64,000 nucleotides of DNA. It comes from Zeimonas sediminis (GTDB lineage: Bacteria > Pseudomonadota > Gammaproteobacteria > Burkholderiales > Burkholderiaceae_E). Location of the stretch: NCBI RefSeq assembly GCF_023721795.1, contig NZ_JAMQYE010000001.1, forward strand, positions 124,001 to 188,000. Direction: 5' to 3'. The position numbers and the translations under genes are program-made. Positions 37,395 to 45,992 of this stretch are shown piece by piece. Position 1 is the first letter of the stretch; every line of letters begins with the position of its first letter. The notes beneath the pieces were generated by a model. That model was not told the DNA's origin. It saw only the letters and a program-made list of their open reading frames with translations, and made no database searches.

Positions 37395-38473
37395 TGTCGT
37401 GCTCCCGGCGCCACCGGCGCTCGCGGTTTCACCGGCCCGCCGAGGCGTCTGGCGAAGGCGAGCCGCTGCGAGGGTGCGAAGCCGGCGTCGTACAGGAAGC
37501 CCTGCAGCGCCAGGTCCTGCGGCGCGACCTGGGTCTCCACGCGTTCGATCCGCAGCGCCGCGAGGTTCAGGAACAACTGCGACAGCAGCGCGTGGCCCAC
37601 GCCGCGGTGGGCGTATTCCGGATCGACGCCGATCGTGTCGATGACCGCCACCGGCTCGGTGCGTCCGAAATCGCCGAAGTCGGCGCGGGCCATCACGAAG
37701 CCGACCACGACGCCGTCCAGCCGCGCGCCCAGCGAGACGCGCAGCGCCGAATCCGCGAGCGTCTCGCCGAGCTTGCGCGCCATGTAGTCGCGCCGGTCCC
37801 GCCCGGTGATGCCGCGATCGATGCGGGCCAGATCGGGCAGGTCGGCGGGCTCGAGCGCCCGGATGTCGGCGGTGTCGCGCGCCAGGCGCTCGAAGTCGTT
37901 CGACTCGCCGCGGCCGTAGTCGATCTCGCGAACCGGCGGCGCTCCCGGCAGCACCGGACCGGGCGAGGCGTCGCCGACGGCGCCCTCGGGCTCGTTCGCG
38001 ATCGTGTCGATCTCCCCGTGGACCGGGCGGTCGACCACGTGGGCCGCAGCGAGCGAGAACCCGGCTGCGTCGAGCCAGCCGAGCATGCGGTGCGCGTTCC
38101 AGGCGGCCTGGGTGCGGAGGTCCGGAACCCCGTGGCGGCCGGCCCATCCGGCGAGCCCGTCGAACAGCAGCCGGCCGATGCCGCGGCCGCGCGCGTCGGC
38201 GCGAACGCCGATCGCCTCCAGGCGAAGGCTGCGGTCGCGCTGCCCGAACTCGCCCTCTAGCACTCGTGCCAGCACGTAGCCGGCGAGGCCGCGGGCGTCG
38301 CGCACCGCGAACTGGGCATGCAGCCCCGGCTCGCGCAAGGCGGCGGCCAGCCGCCGCTCGAAGTAGAGCCGCCGCGAGCGGCCTTCCCAGGCCGCGTCGA
38401 TCGCGACGACGTCCTCGAGATCGTCGCCCGCCAGCGGGCCCAGGGTGTCCTGGTGGGCAGCAGCGTTGTCCAT
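37391..38473 (-). CDS. Tandem GNAT-domain acetyltransferase
   Basis: 360 residues with two GNAT domains. In the first (about 15-150), acetyl-CoA loop-like GVRADARGRGIGRLL; in the second (about 205-350), GVDPEYAHRGVGHALL. Both halves, like the single-domain GNAT at 55449-55937, begin with a DL-x4-ID-x4-G-x3-R/D-Y pattern, indicating a paralogous family. BadL of Rhodopseudomonas is a related GNAT encoded with benzoate genes. The substrate is unknown; lysine acetylation of CoA-ligases is a possible role. It follows hemerythrin after 34 bases and is GTGA-coupled to DUF59. Confidence 0.8.
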   Translation of the reverse strand: MDNAAAHQDTLGPLAGDDLEDVVAIDAAWEGRSRRLYFERRLAAALREPGLHAQFAVRDARGLAGYVLARVLEGEFGQRDRSLRLEAIGVRADARGRGIGRLLFDGLAGWAGRHGVPDLRTQAAWNAHRMLGWLDAAGFSLAAAHVVDRPVHGEIDTIANEPEGAVGDASPGPVLPGAPPVREIDYGRGESNDFERLARDTADIRALEPADLPDLARIDRGITGRDRRDYMARKLGETLADSALRVSLGARLDGVVVGFVMARADFGDFGRTEPVAVIDTIGVDPEYAHRGVGHALLSQLFLNLAALRIERVETQVAPQDLALQGFLYDAGFAPSQRLAFARRLGGPVKPRAPVAPGARQ

Positions 38474-38507
38474 GGATGCGCTCCCGTTCCGGTTGGGCGT
38501 GCCGCGA

Positions 38508-39002
38508 TCAGCCGGCCGCGTAGGCGAAGGCGAGTTCGCGATCGGTGTCTTCGTCGAGCAGGTCGTCGAGCATCGGCAGAAGGGCCATCGTTTCCTTCTG
38601 GATGTGGGAGACCTGCCGCTCGACGATCTCCAGCGCGCCGACCTTCAGCGCATTCCAGCCCGAGTCGTCCAGCACGCCTTCGGCGGCAGCGCGCGCCAGC
38701 GGCAGCGTCGAGCGGGCGGCGTCGCGGATCGCGGCATGCTCGTCGGCGAGCAGGCCGGCGATGTCGGCTTCCCCGGCCTCGGCCAGAAGCGGGAACAGCT
38801 GCTGCTCCTCGAAATCGAAGTGCCGCTCGAGCTCTTGCTCGAGATGCCGGGCGAGGGCGGCCGCGATCCGTGCGAGCTCGGGGTCGCCGCCGGCGCCGGA
38901 CCGGGGCAGGCGCGCGAAGGCCTGCTCGACCTTGCCGAGCAGGTCGAGGTTGACGCGGTGCTCCTCGTCGAGCGCGTGGCTGACCTGACGCTGGAAATTC
39001 AT
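38508..39002 (-). CDS. Hemerythrin-like (HHE domain) protein
   Basis: 164 residues, all-helical. Candidate diiron ligands recur as DEEHR, HLEQELERHFDFEEQQLF, DEHAAIR and HIQKETMALLPML. Bacterial single-domain hemerythrins bind O2 or NO and are often linked to denitrification and Fe-S repair. It heads a minus-strand group hemerythrin-GNAT-DUF59-NnrS-like and has copy C of the 23-bp element just upstream of its ATG. Confidence 0.8.
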   Translation of the reverse strand: MNFQRQVSHALDEEHRVNLDLLGKVEQAFARLPRSGAGGDPELARIAAALARHLEQELERHFDFEEQQLFPLLAEAGEADIAGLLADEHAAIRDAARSTLPLARAAAEGVLDDSGWNALKVGALEIVERQVSHIQKETMALLPMLDDLLDEDTDRELAFAYAAG

Positions 39003-39015
39003 GCCGACCCCAATT

Positions 39016-39038
39016 ACGGTATTCGAATACCAAAATAC
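39016..39038 (-). promoter_or_regulatory. Shared 23-bp element, copy C (hemerythrin promoter)
   Basis: Minus strand reads GTATT-TTG-GTAT-TCG-AATACCGT, containing a perfect inner palindrome GGTATTCGAATACC. It matches copy A at 15 of 23 positions. It lies 13 bases upstream of the hemerythrin start and 23 bases from an FNR-like palindrome, in the same order as copy B. Candidate Rrf2-type operator. Confidence 0.55.
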
Positions 39039-40390
39039 TAGTCGCGTCGACCGGACGCGCCTTGACCCGGGTCAAGGGGCCGGATCAAGGGCCGGGTCGG
39101 GGGCGGGCGCCGCATCCGCAGCACGACGACGGCGAAGAAGGCCGCGAAGGCGCAGGCGCCGACCGCGCCGACAGCGGCAGCGGCGGCGGCGATCGGCGGG
39201 CTGTCGAGGACGACTGCCAGGCCGAGCAGGCCGAGCGCGGCGAAATGGCACCAGAAGTGCACCGCGAGCGGCCGGTCGTCGGTCAACGACGACGGCGTGC
39301 GCGGCGGACCGCCCCCGGGCGGCTTGTGCATCGACGCGAGGAACGGAAGGATCCGTTGCAGGATGCCGAACAGGAAGCCCAGCAGCCAGCCGCCGACGAG
39401 CAGCAGGCCGAACAGCGTCGGCGCGCCTTCGAGCGGCAGGTCCAGCGCCACCGCCAGGCCGGCGGGCACGCTCGCGGCCAGGAGCGCCCAGGAGACGCGG
39501 ACCATGGTGAACGAGCGGCCGAGTTCGCGGCGCATGCCCTCGCGCAGCGCGCGCAGCATCAGCCGCAGGTGGATCGCGATCGCTACTGCCGCCGCGAGCG
39601 TGGCGCCGGCCCGCAGCGCGGCCGCGGCCGTTGTCGGTGCCAGCGCCGCGGCTGCGGCCAACCCCAGCGCCAGAGCGGCGAGGCCGCAGGACACGAGGGC
39701 CGGGCGAGCGGCCGGCGCCGGCGACAGCGCGAACATCGGCACCAGGATGTACGACAGGCCCAGCGCGAGCATGCCCATGAAGCCGTACGCGGAGAGGGCC
39801 ACGTGCAGCGCGAGTGCGGTGCCGCGGTCCGGCGCCGGCAGCCCGGCATTGGCCAGCACCAGCGACACGCCGGTGGCCAGCGTGGCGAGCAGGGCCGCGA
39901 GCGCGACCCAGCCGTGGGCCACGACCGCCGGCATGCCGCGGGCGCCCGCGAGATTCCTGGCGAGCAGGGCCGCAAAGACCGCCAGGCCGGACACGGCCGC
40001 GACCGCGCCGGCCCCGAGGAGCCAGGACGCTCCGGTACCCATGCCGATCGCGAGCGCGGCCACGCCCGGCGTGTAGAGCCACCACAGCAGCGCGGGCAGG
40101 CGCGTCGCGCCGACCGGCTGGCGGGTCGCGACCGGCAGCAACTGCAGGCTGGCGCCGATCGCGGTCATCGCCAGCACGCCCAGCGTGGCCAGGTGCAGTC
40201 CGGCGAGCGTCCAGCCGAGTCCGCCGGCGAACCTGGGCAGCGTGGCGCTGCCGGCCAGCAGCGCGAGCCAGGCGAGCAGGTGGAAGGTCGCGGCAGCGCC
40301 GAAGAAGCGCAACGGGATCGACGCCGGCAGCAGGCGGCTGCCGGCCCCGGCCAGGAGCAGCCCCGCCGAGGGCCTGGCGGTCGGGCGCAT
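39038..40390 (-). CDS. Polytopic membrane protein, possibly heme-binding (NnrS or oxidase-subunit-I-like)
   Basis: 450 residues with about 12 hydrophobic segments and histidines inside helices: AATFHLLAWLALL, GLHLATLGVLAMTAIGASLQLLPVATRQPVG, LALHVALSAYGFMGMLALGLSYILVPMF and VHFWCHFAALG. The pattern resembles subunit-I-like or NnrS-like membrane proteins of denitrifiers. It starts 3 bases after the DUF2249 stop and is the last gene of the long transporter-pad-hcr transcription unit. Its 3' end contains the FNR-like site for the hemerythrin gene. Confidence 0.6.
   Translation of the reverse strand: MRPTARPSAGLLLAGAGSRLLPASIPLRFFGAAATFHLLAWLALLAGSATLPRFAGGLGWTLAGLHLATLGVLAMTAIGASLQLLPVATRQPVGATRLPALLWWLYTPGVAALAIGMGTGASWLLGAGAVAAVSGLAVFAALLARNLAGARGMPAVVAHGWVALAALLATLATGVSLVLANAGLPAPDRGTALALHVALSAYGFMGMLALGLSYILVPMFALSPAPAARPALVSCGLAALALGLAAAAALAPTTAAAALRAGATLAAAVAIAIHLRLMLRALREGMRRELGRSFTMVRVSWALLAASVPAGLAVALDLPLEGAPTLFGLLLVGGWLLGFLFGILQRILPFLASMHKPPGGGPPRTPSSLTDDRPLAVHFWCHFAALGLLGLAVVLDSPPIAAAAAAVGAVGACAFAAFFAVVVLRMRRPPPTRPLIRPLDPGQGASGRRD
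39062..39075. promoter_or_regulatory. FNR/DNR-like palindrome upstream of hemerythrin
   Basis: TTGACCCGGGTCAA is a perfect palindrome matching FNR-superfamily boxes with TTGAC/GTCAA arms instead of TTGAT/ATCAA. It lies within the last codons of the membrane-protein gene, 60 bases before the hemerythrin ATG. The variant arms might favour a DNR/NnrR-type regulator; that is inference. Confidence 0.55.
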
Positions 40391-40393
40391 GGC

Positions 40394-40699
40394 TCAGCCG
40401 GAGATCGGCGCGAGCCTGAGCCTGACTTCGCCCGGCGCGCCTTCGATTCGCGTGGCCGCCCAGCCAAGTTCTGCGAGCTCGGGGTAGAGAAGCTTCGGGT
40501 CCCTGTCGTGATGCACGATCAGCGGCCCGCCGTCGGTCATCGAGCCGACCAGCGCGAGGATCGCGACCAGGGGCCCGGGCGGCGCAAGCCCGCGCACGTC
40601 GACGTGCAGCCCGTCGTCCTCGCGCCAACGGCGGGCCGGCCCGCCGCCCGCCTGCCCGGTCACGGCCGGCCCGCAGCCTTGCTTCGGCCCCTCGCTCAT
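40394..40699 (-). CDS. DUF2249 protein
   Basis: 101 residues. The segment LHVDVRGLAPPGPLVAILALVGSM, HHDRDPKLLYPELAELGW and the C-terminal VRLRLAPI match DUF2249, a TusA-like small domain often encoded with hemerythrins and NO-related membrane proteins. The ATG at 40699 overlaps the hcrB stop (ATGA), so it is coupled to the reductase genes. Role unknown. Confidence 0.75.
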   Translation of the reverse strand: MSEGPKQGCGPAVTGQAGGGPARRWREDDGLHVDVRGLAPPGPLVAILALVGSMTDGGPLIVHHDRDPKLLYPELAELGWAATRIEGAPGEVRLRLAPISG

Positions 40700-41721
40700 G
40701 CGTGTTCCTGTCCGGAGGCCGGCGGCGCATCGGGTCGAGACGCCGCGGCGAGCTCGGCCAGCAGGCGCCGCGCGGCGACCGCGGCGACCTGCCGGCGGTA
40801 GTTCGACGGCGTCACCGTGGTGCGCATCGGGCCGACCTGCTTCTGGACCATCTTGCCCAGCGCCGCGAGCGCGGCCTCGTCGACCTCTCGCCCGAGCAGG
40901 GCCTGCGTGCCCGACACCACGAGGGGATGCGAGTTGGTGCCGGTCAGCGCCACCCGCAGAAACCCGAGAGCGCCGCGCTCGTCGAGCTCGACCGCGCAGG
41001 CCACGCCGGCCAGCGGGAAGTCGATCGCTCCGCGGGTGGCGACCTTCCGGTAGGCCGACCGAAGTCCGTCGGGCGCCGGCGGCACGCGCACGCTGGCGAG
41101 GATCTCGTCCGGCGCGACGGTCAGGTGGGCCGCACCGTCGTCGCGGAACAGCTGCGCGAGCGGCACGACGCGCATTCCCCGGGCGCTCACCAGTTCGGCC
41201 TCCGCCCCGTGGACCAGCAGCGCGGGCGCGAGGTCGCCCGAGTAGGCCGCGTGGCAGCGCTCGCCTTGCGGCGCGACGTGGCAGGTGTCGCCGCCGCGCT
41301 TCAGGCAGTAGCCGTTCGCCGCGCGCCACCACTCGCTCTGGTTGTAGTAGACGCAGCGCGTGTCCAGGCAGAGGTTGCCGCCCAGCGTCGCGACGCTTCG
41401 GTGCGCGGGCGCACCGACCGCGGCCGCGGCCTCGGCGATCGCTGGCCACGACCTGGCGAGCGCCTGGTCGGCGGCGATCCGGGCGAGCGTCGTGCCGGCG
41501 CCCAGCCGGAGCCCCAGTTCGTCGAACTCGATCGAGTCGAAGCCGGACAGGCCGCCGAGGTCGACGAGCACCGCCGGTCGCTCGATGCCGCGACGAAGGT
41601 TGGGCAGCAGGCCGGTGCCGCCGGCGATCAGGCGGGCGCCCGGCATCCCGGCCAGGATGGCCGCGGCCTCGGCCAGGCTGGCCGGCCGCCTGAGCTCGAA
41701 TTCGTGCAGCGCTTCCATCAT
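40696..41721 (-). CDS. hcrB: 4-hydroxybenzoyl-CoA reductase beta subunit (HcrB)
   Basis: 341 residues, FAD-binding subunit of the xanthine-oxidase family. The FAD motif LIAGGTGLLPNLRRG is near 31-45 and ATLGGNLCLDTRC near 111-123. An insertion with four cysteines (Cys123, 139, 147, 156) carries the extra [4Fe-4S] cluster that sets HcrB apart from related enzymes and allows reductive dehydroxylation to benzoyl-CoA. Start 41721 overlaps the hcrA stop; the next ATG (41718) is an alternative. Confidence 0.93.
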   Translation of the reverse strand: MMEALHEFELRRPASLAEAAAILAGMPGARLIAGGTGLLPNLRRGIERPAVLVDLGGLSGFDSIEFDELGLRLGAGTTLARIAADQALARSWPAIAEAAAAVGAPAHRSVATLGGNLCLDTRCVYYNQSEWWRAANGYCLKRGGDTCHVAPQGERCHAAYSGDLAPALLVHGAEAELVSARGMRVVPLAQLFRDDGAAHLTVAPDEILASVRVPPAPDGLRSAYRKVATRGAIDFPLAGVACAVELDERGALGFLRVALTGTNSHPLVVSGTQALLGREVDEAALAALGKMVQKQVGPMRTTVTPSNYRRQVAAVAARRLLAELAAASRPDAPPASGQEHA

Positions 41722-44135
41722 CGGCCTCCGAGGGAATCCGCGGCGGCTGCGGCGGCGCCAGCAGCGGCTCCTGCGGCGGCCAGCCGCTCGCGCCGGCGCC
41801 GCGCCTGGATCGCGTCGAGAATCCGGTCGGGCGAGGCCGGCAGTTCGTCGAGCCTGATGCCGATCGCGTCGCAGATTGCGTTGGTCAGCGCCGGCGGGAA
41901 GCCGTGCAGCGCGCCTTCGCTCGCCTCCTTCGCGCCGAAGGGCCCGAGCGGGTCCATGCTCTCGACCAGCATCACGTCGATCGGCGGCGACTCGGCGATC
42001 GTCGGGATCCGGTAGTCGAGCAGGTTGGGCCGCATCGTCAGCCCCTCGTGGTACTCGTTCTCCTCGCACAGCGCCTGGCCCATCCCCATCCAGACGGCGC
42101 CCTGCACCTGCCCCTCGGCGGCCAGCGGATTGATCGCCCGGCCGCAGTCGTGCGCGACCCACACCCTTTCGACCGTGACGATCCCGGTGTCTTCGTCGAC
42201 CGAGACCTCGACCACCTGGGCGGCGTACGAGAAGCCGGCGGCGGAACCGACTGCCGCTCCGCGGAACTTGCCGCCCTGGGTCTCGGGCGGTGTCGACCAG
42301 GCGCCCTTGACCGTCAGGGTGCCGGAGTCGGCCAGCGCGGCCTCCACGACGCGGCGGAACTCGAGCGTTCGGTCGGCGCCGGCCACGCGGCAGCGCTCGC
42401 CCGCCCACTCGATCTGGTCCGCGCTCGCGTCCAGCGCGCGGGCGGCGGCCTCGGTCAGCGTCCGGCGCAGCGCCTGGGCGGCGCGCAGCGCCGCGTTGCC
42501 GACCATGAAGGAAACCCGCGACGAGTACGAGCCGTTGTCCTTCGGGGTCAGCGCGCTGTCGGCGGCGATCACCCGGATCCGCGCGAGCGGCAGCTCCAGC
42601 ACCTCGGCGACCACCTGCGCGAGCAGCGTCGACGATCCCTGGCCGATGTCGGCCGCGCCGGTCAGCAGCGTGATCCCGCCGTCGAAGTCGAGCTTCAGGT
42701 TGACCACCGCGTGCGGCTCGCCGCTCCAGTGCACCGGCTTGGCCGATCCGGACACGTAGTGCGAGCAGGCCATGCCGAGGCCGCGGCCGGGCGGCAGGCG
42801 GCCGCGCCGCTCGCGCCAGCCCGAGGCCTTCTCGACCCGGTCCAGGCACTCGGGAAGGCCGCAAGAGTTCACCTGCAGATCGTTCAGCGTGCGCCAGGGC
42901 GGGACGATCAGGTTCGCGCGCCGGACCTCGAAGGGGTCGAGCCCGAGCTCGGCGCCCATCTCGTCGAGCAGCGACTCGAACGCGTGGCGCGCGTCCACCG
43001 CGCCGTGGCCGCGCATCGCCCCGCAGGGCGGCGTGTTCGAGTAGACCCTGAAGCCGCGGTAGCGGACCGCGCCGACGCGGTACAGCGCGTGCAGCAGCGC
43101 GCCGGCGTACAGGATCGTGACCAGCCCGTAGCCTGCATAGGCTCCGCCGCGCTGGACGATCTCGCAGTCGACCGCGGCGATCTCGCCGGCGCGGGTCATG
43201 CCGATCTTCAGCCGGATGTCGGTCTCGGGCCGGGCGCGATGCGTGAGGAAGCTGTCCTCGCGCGACTGCTCGATGCGCACGTTGCCGCCGGCGGCGCGCG
43301 CCAGCGCCGCGGTGACCATCTCGAAGTTCAGCGGCTCGACCCGGTGCCCGAAGCCGCCGCCGACGAAGGGCTTGACGACGCGGATCCGGGAGCTGTCCAT
43401 GCCGAGGCAGCGCGCCAGCGTCAGGTGCAGGTAGAAGGGCACCTGGGTGACCGAATGCGAGGTCAGCAGGTCGCGCTCCGGCTCGTAGCAGGCTACCGCG
43501 GCGTTGAGCTCGATCTGGCCGTGGGAGACCTCGGCGTAGCGGAAGCGCTTCTCGCGAACCAGGTCGGCCCGCGCGAAGCCGGCGTCGACCTCGCCGAAGC
43601 AGTGGTCGACCTCGCGCTCGATGTTGCCCGCCTTGCCGTCGTGCAGCAGCACCGCGTCGGGCGCCCGGGCCTCGGCGGCGCCGAAGTACGCGGGAAGCGG
43701 CTCGATGTCGAGCCCGATCGCGGCGATCGCGGCGTCGGCGGTGGCCGCGTCGACCGCGGCGACCGCCGCCACCGGCTCGCCCCGGTAGCGGACCTTGTCG
43801 CGCGCCAAAGGCCACTCGTTCTGGGCGATCGGGATCACCCCGTAGGGCGCGGCGAAGTCCTCGCCGGTGATCACGGCGCGCACGCCGGGCATCGCGCGGG
43901 CGCGGCGGACGTCGATGCCGCGGATCACGCCGTGCGCGACCGGGCTGCGCAGGATGCGGCCGACGAGCAGCTCCCCGAAGGGCAGGTCGGCGGTGTAGCG
44001 GGCCCGCCCGGTGACCTTCTCGATGCCGTCGATCAGCGGCGTGCGGCGGCCGACCGCGTGCCCGGCAGCTGCCGTGTCCGTCGCGTCGATGCCGGGTCCG
44101 CCGTGCGGGCGCGGGGAGGTGTCGCTCCAGTTCAT
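41718..44135 (-). CDS. hcrA: 4-hydroxybenzoyl-CoA reductase alpha subunit, molybdenum (HcrA)
   Basis: 805 residues, molybdopterin-cytosine-dinucleotide catalytic subunit. GKVTGRARYTADLPFGELLVGRILRSP-type N-terminus, KPFVGGGFGHRVEP, GADIGQGSSTLLAQVVAE and GPFGAKEASEGALHG (conserved active-site Glu) are typical of the family. With HcrB and HcrC it removes the 4-hydroxyl group as water. The C-terminus has an Ala-rich tail. It starts 4 bases after hcrC. Confidence 0.93.
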   Translation of the reverse strand: MNWSDTSPRPHGGPGIDATDTAAAGHAVGRRTPLIDGIEKVTGRARYTADLPFGELLVGRILRSPVAHGVIRGIDVRRARAMPGVRAVITGEDFAAPYGVIPIAQNEWPLARDKVRYRGEPVAAVAAVDAATADAAIAAIGLDIEPLPAYFGAAEARAPDAVLLHDGKAGNIEREVDHCFGEVDAGFARADLVREKRFRYAEVSHGQIELNAAVACYEPERDLLTSHSVTQVPFYLHLTLARCLGMDSSRIRVVKPFVGGGFGHRVEPLNFEMVTAALARAAGGNVRIEQSREDSFLTHRARPETDIRLKIGMTRAGEIAAVDCEIVQRGGAYAGYGLVTILYAGALLHALYRVGAVRYRGFRVYSNTPPCGAMRGHGAVDARHAFESLLDEMGAELGLDPFEVRRANLIVPPWRTLNDLQVNSCGLPECLDRVEKASGWRERRGRLPPGRGLGMACSHYVSGSAKPVHWSGEPHAVVNLKLDFDGGITLLTGAADIGQGSSTLLAQVVAEVLELPLARIRVIAADSALTPKDNGSYSSRVSFMVGNAALRAAQALRRTLTEAAARALDASADQIEWAGERCRVAGADRTLEFRRVVEAALADSGTLTVKGAWSTPPETQGGKFRGAAVGSAAGFSYAAQVVEVSVDEDTGIVTVERVWVAHDCGRAINPLAAEGQVQGAVWMGMGQALCEENEYHEGLTMRPNLLDYRIPTIAESPPIDVMLVESMDPLGPFGAKEASEGALHGFPPALTNAICDAIGIRLDELPASPDRILDAIQARRRRERLAAAGAAAGAAAAAADSLGGR

Positions 44136-44139
44136 CGCG

Positions 44140-44604
44140 TCATGCTCCGGATGCGGCCTTGACCGACTCGACGATCTTCACGTAGCCGGTGCAGCGGCAC
44201 AGGTTCCCGGACAGGGCCTCGCGGATCTCGGCTTCCGACGGCGCCGGATTGCGCCTGAGCAGCGCTTCGGAGGCCATGACCATGCCCGGGGTGCAGAAGC
44301 CGCACTGCGTGCCGAGGTTCTCGTGGAAGGCCTGCTGCAGCCGGCTCATCCGTCCGGCACTGGCCAGACCCTCGATCGTCTCGACCCGCGCGCCCGCGCA
44401 GCTCGCGGCGAGCGTCAGGCAGGCGAGCCGCGGCAGGCCGTCGACCAGCACGGTGCAGGCGCCGCACTCGCCGCCGTCGCAGCCCTGCTTGGTGCCGGTG
44501 AGCCCGGCCGTGTCGCGCAGGTAGTCGACGAGCAGCGTCTCGTCGGCGACCGCGTCGTGGCGCTGCCGGCCGTTCACGTCGATCGCGAGAAGTCTGGTCG
44601 CCAT
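44140..44604 (-). CDS. hcrC: 4-hydroxybenzoyl-CoA reductase gamma subunit, 2x[2Fe-2S] (HcrC)
   Basis: 154 residues. The plant-type ferredoxin cluster has Cys42, 47, 50 and 62 (GCDGGECGACTVLVDG), and the second cluster motif is CGFCTPGMVM...CRCTGYVKIVESV. It passes electrons from ferredoxin into the enzyme. Gene order in transcription is hcrC-hcrA-hcrB, preceded by the CoA ligase gene after 4 bases. Confidence 0.94.
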   Translation of the reverse strand: MATRLLAIDVNGRQRHDAVADETLLVDYLRDTAGLTGTKQGCDGGECGACTVLVDGLPRLACLTLAASCAGARVETIEGLASAGRMSRLQQAFHENLGTQCGFCTPGMVMASEALLRRNPAPSEAEIREALSGNLCRCTGYVKIVESVKAASGA

Positions 44605-44608
44605 CGCC

Positions 44609-45961
44609 TCATGCCTCCTTGCGGCGCAGGTCGCGCACGCGAACCGCCTTGCCCTCCGAGCGCGGGATCTCGCCGGGCGACCTGACCCGGACCTCGCAGC
44701 TCACGCCGAGGGTGGACTTCAGGCGCTGCGCGGCCCGGCCGGCGATTGCGGGGAAGGCATCATTCGCCACGCCCGGCGCCGCCTCGATCTCGACCGCCAG
44801 GGTGTCGAGGCGACCCTGCCGGTCGACGACCAGCTGGTAGTGCGGCGCGGTGCCGTCCAGCCCCACCAGCACCGCCTCGATCTGCGACGGATAGACGTTG
44901 ACGCCGCGCACGATCAGCATGTCGTCGTTGCGGCCGGTGACCCTGAGGATCCTCAGGTGGGTTCGGCCGCAGTCGCAGCGCGCGGTGGTCACGCGGGTGA
45001 TGTCGCGCGTCCGGTAGCGCAGCATCGGCAGCGCCTGCTTGGTCAGCGTCGTGATGACCAGTTCGCCGGCCTCGCCCTCGGGCAGCGGGGCGCCGGTTTC
45101 CGGATCGACGACCTCGAACGCGAAGTGGTCCTCCCAGCCGTGCAGGCCGGCCTGCGCCTCGCACTCGCAGGCAACGCCCGGCCCCATGATTTCGGACAGG
45201 CCGTAGACGTCGATCGCGCGCAGGCCGAGCCGGGCCTCGATCTCGGCGCGCATCGCGTCGCTCCACGGCTCGGCGCCAAACATGCCGACCTCGAGCGCGG
45301 AGTCCTTCGCGAGGTCGACGCCGTTCTGCTCGGCCATCTCGGCGATCGCCAGCGCGTAGGACGGCGTTGAGCACAGCACGCGGGCACGGAAGTCGACGAG
45401 CAGCGACACCTGCCTCGCGGTCGAGCCGCCGGACACCGGCACGACGACCGCGCCGAGCCGCTCGGCGCCGTAGTGCGCACCCAGGCCGCCGGTGAACAGG
45501 CCGTAGCCGTAGGCGTTGTGCAGGACATCGCCGCGCCGCGCGCCGGCCGCGTGCAACGAGCGGGCCATCAGCCACGACCATCGGTCGAGGTCGTCGCCCG
45601 TGTAGCCGACGACGGTCGGCTTGCCGGTGGTGCCCGACGACGCGTGCAGGCGCGCCAGCTCGCCCAGCGGGCGGGCGAACATGCCGAACGGGTAGTGCTC
45701 GCGCAGGTCGGCCTTGGCGGTGAACGGCAACAGGTGCAGGTCGGCCAGCGAGCGGACGTCGGCCGGCCGCACGCCGGCCGCGTCCATGCGCGCGCGATGC
45801 AGGGGCACGCGCTCGTACGCGTCGGCCACCGTGGCCCGCAGCCTCGAGAGCTGCAGCGCGGCGAGCTCGTCGCGCGACATCGTCTCCTCGGCCGCGTTCA
45901 GGTAGCGGGCGGCACCGGGAAGCTGCGCCGCTTCTCCCGCGTTCCAGATCCTGGTTCCCAT
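44609..45961 (-). CDS. Phenylacetate-CoA ligase family protein
   Basis: 450 residues, adenylate-forming PaaK-type ligase. ATP motif ASSGTTGKPTVVGYT; motifs YGLSEIMGPGVACEC, TTLTKQALPMLRYRTRDI and the C-terminal RGVNVYPSQIEAVL are characteristic. Placed between PadBCD-like genes and hcr, it could activate phenylacetate (PadJ role) or 4-hydroxyphenylacetate; family similarity favours arylacetates over benzoates. Followed by hcrC with 4 bases between. Confidence 0.85.
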   Translation of the reverse strand: MGTRIWNAGEAAQLPGAARYLNAAEETMSRDELAALQLSRLRATVADAYERVPLHRARMDAAGVRPADVRSLADLHLLPFTAKADLREHYPFGMFARPLGELARLHASSGTTGKPTVVGYTGDDLDRWSWLMARSLHAAGARRGDVLHNAYGYGLFTGGLGAHYGAERLGAVVVPVSGGSTARQVSLLVDFRARVLCSTPSYALAIAEMAEQNGVDLAKDSALEVGMFGAEPWSDAMRAEIEARLGLRAIDVYGLSEIMGPGVACECEAQAGLHGWEDHFAFEVVDPETGAPLPEGEAGELVITTLTKQALPMLRYRTRDITRVTTARCDCGRTHLRILRVTGRNDDMLIVRGVNVYPSQIEAVLVGLDGTAPHYQLVVDRQGRLDTLAVEIEAAPGVANDAFPAIAGRAAQRLKSTLGVSCEVRVRSPGEIPRSEGKAVRVRDLRRKEA

Positions 45962-45992
45962 TCCCGGCTCCTCGATGCTTGGGGTCGGCGGC

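Noticed and set aside
35069-38260. A 1063-codon plus-strand frame running over bcrD, the ferredoxin and the NnrS/GNAT genes
   Set aside because: It crosses genes on both strands that are clearly coding in other frames and has low-complexity Arg/Gln/Pro composition.
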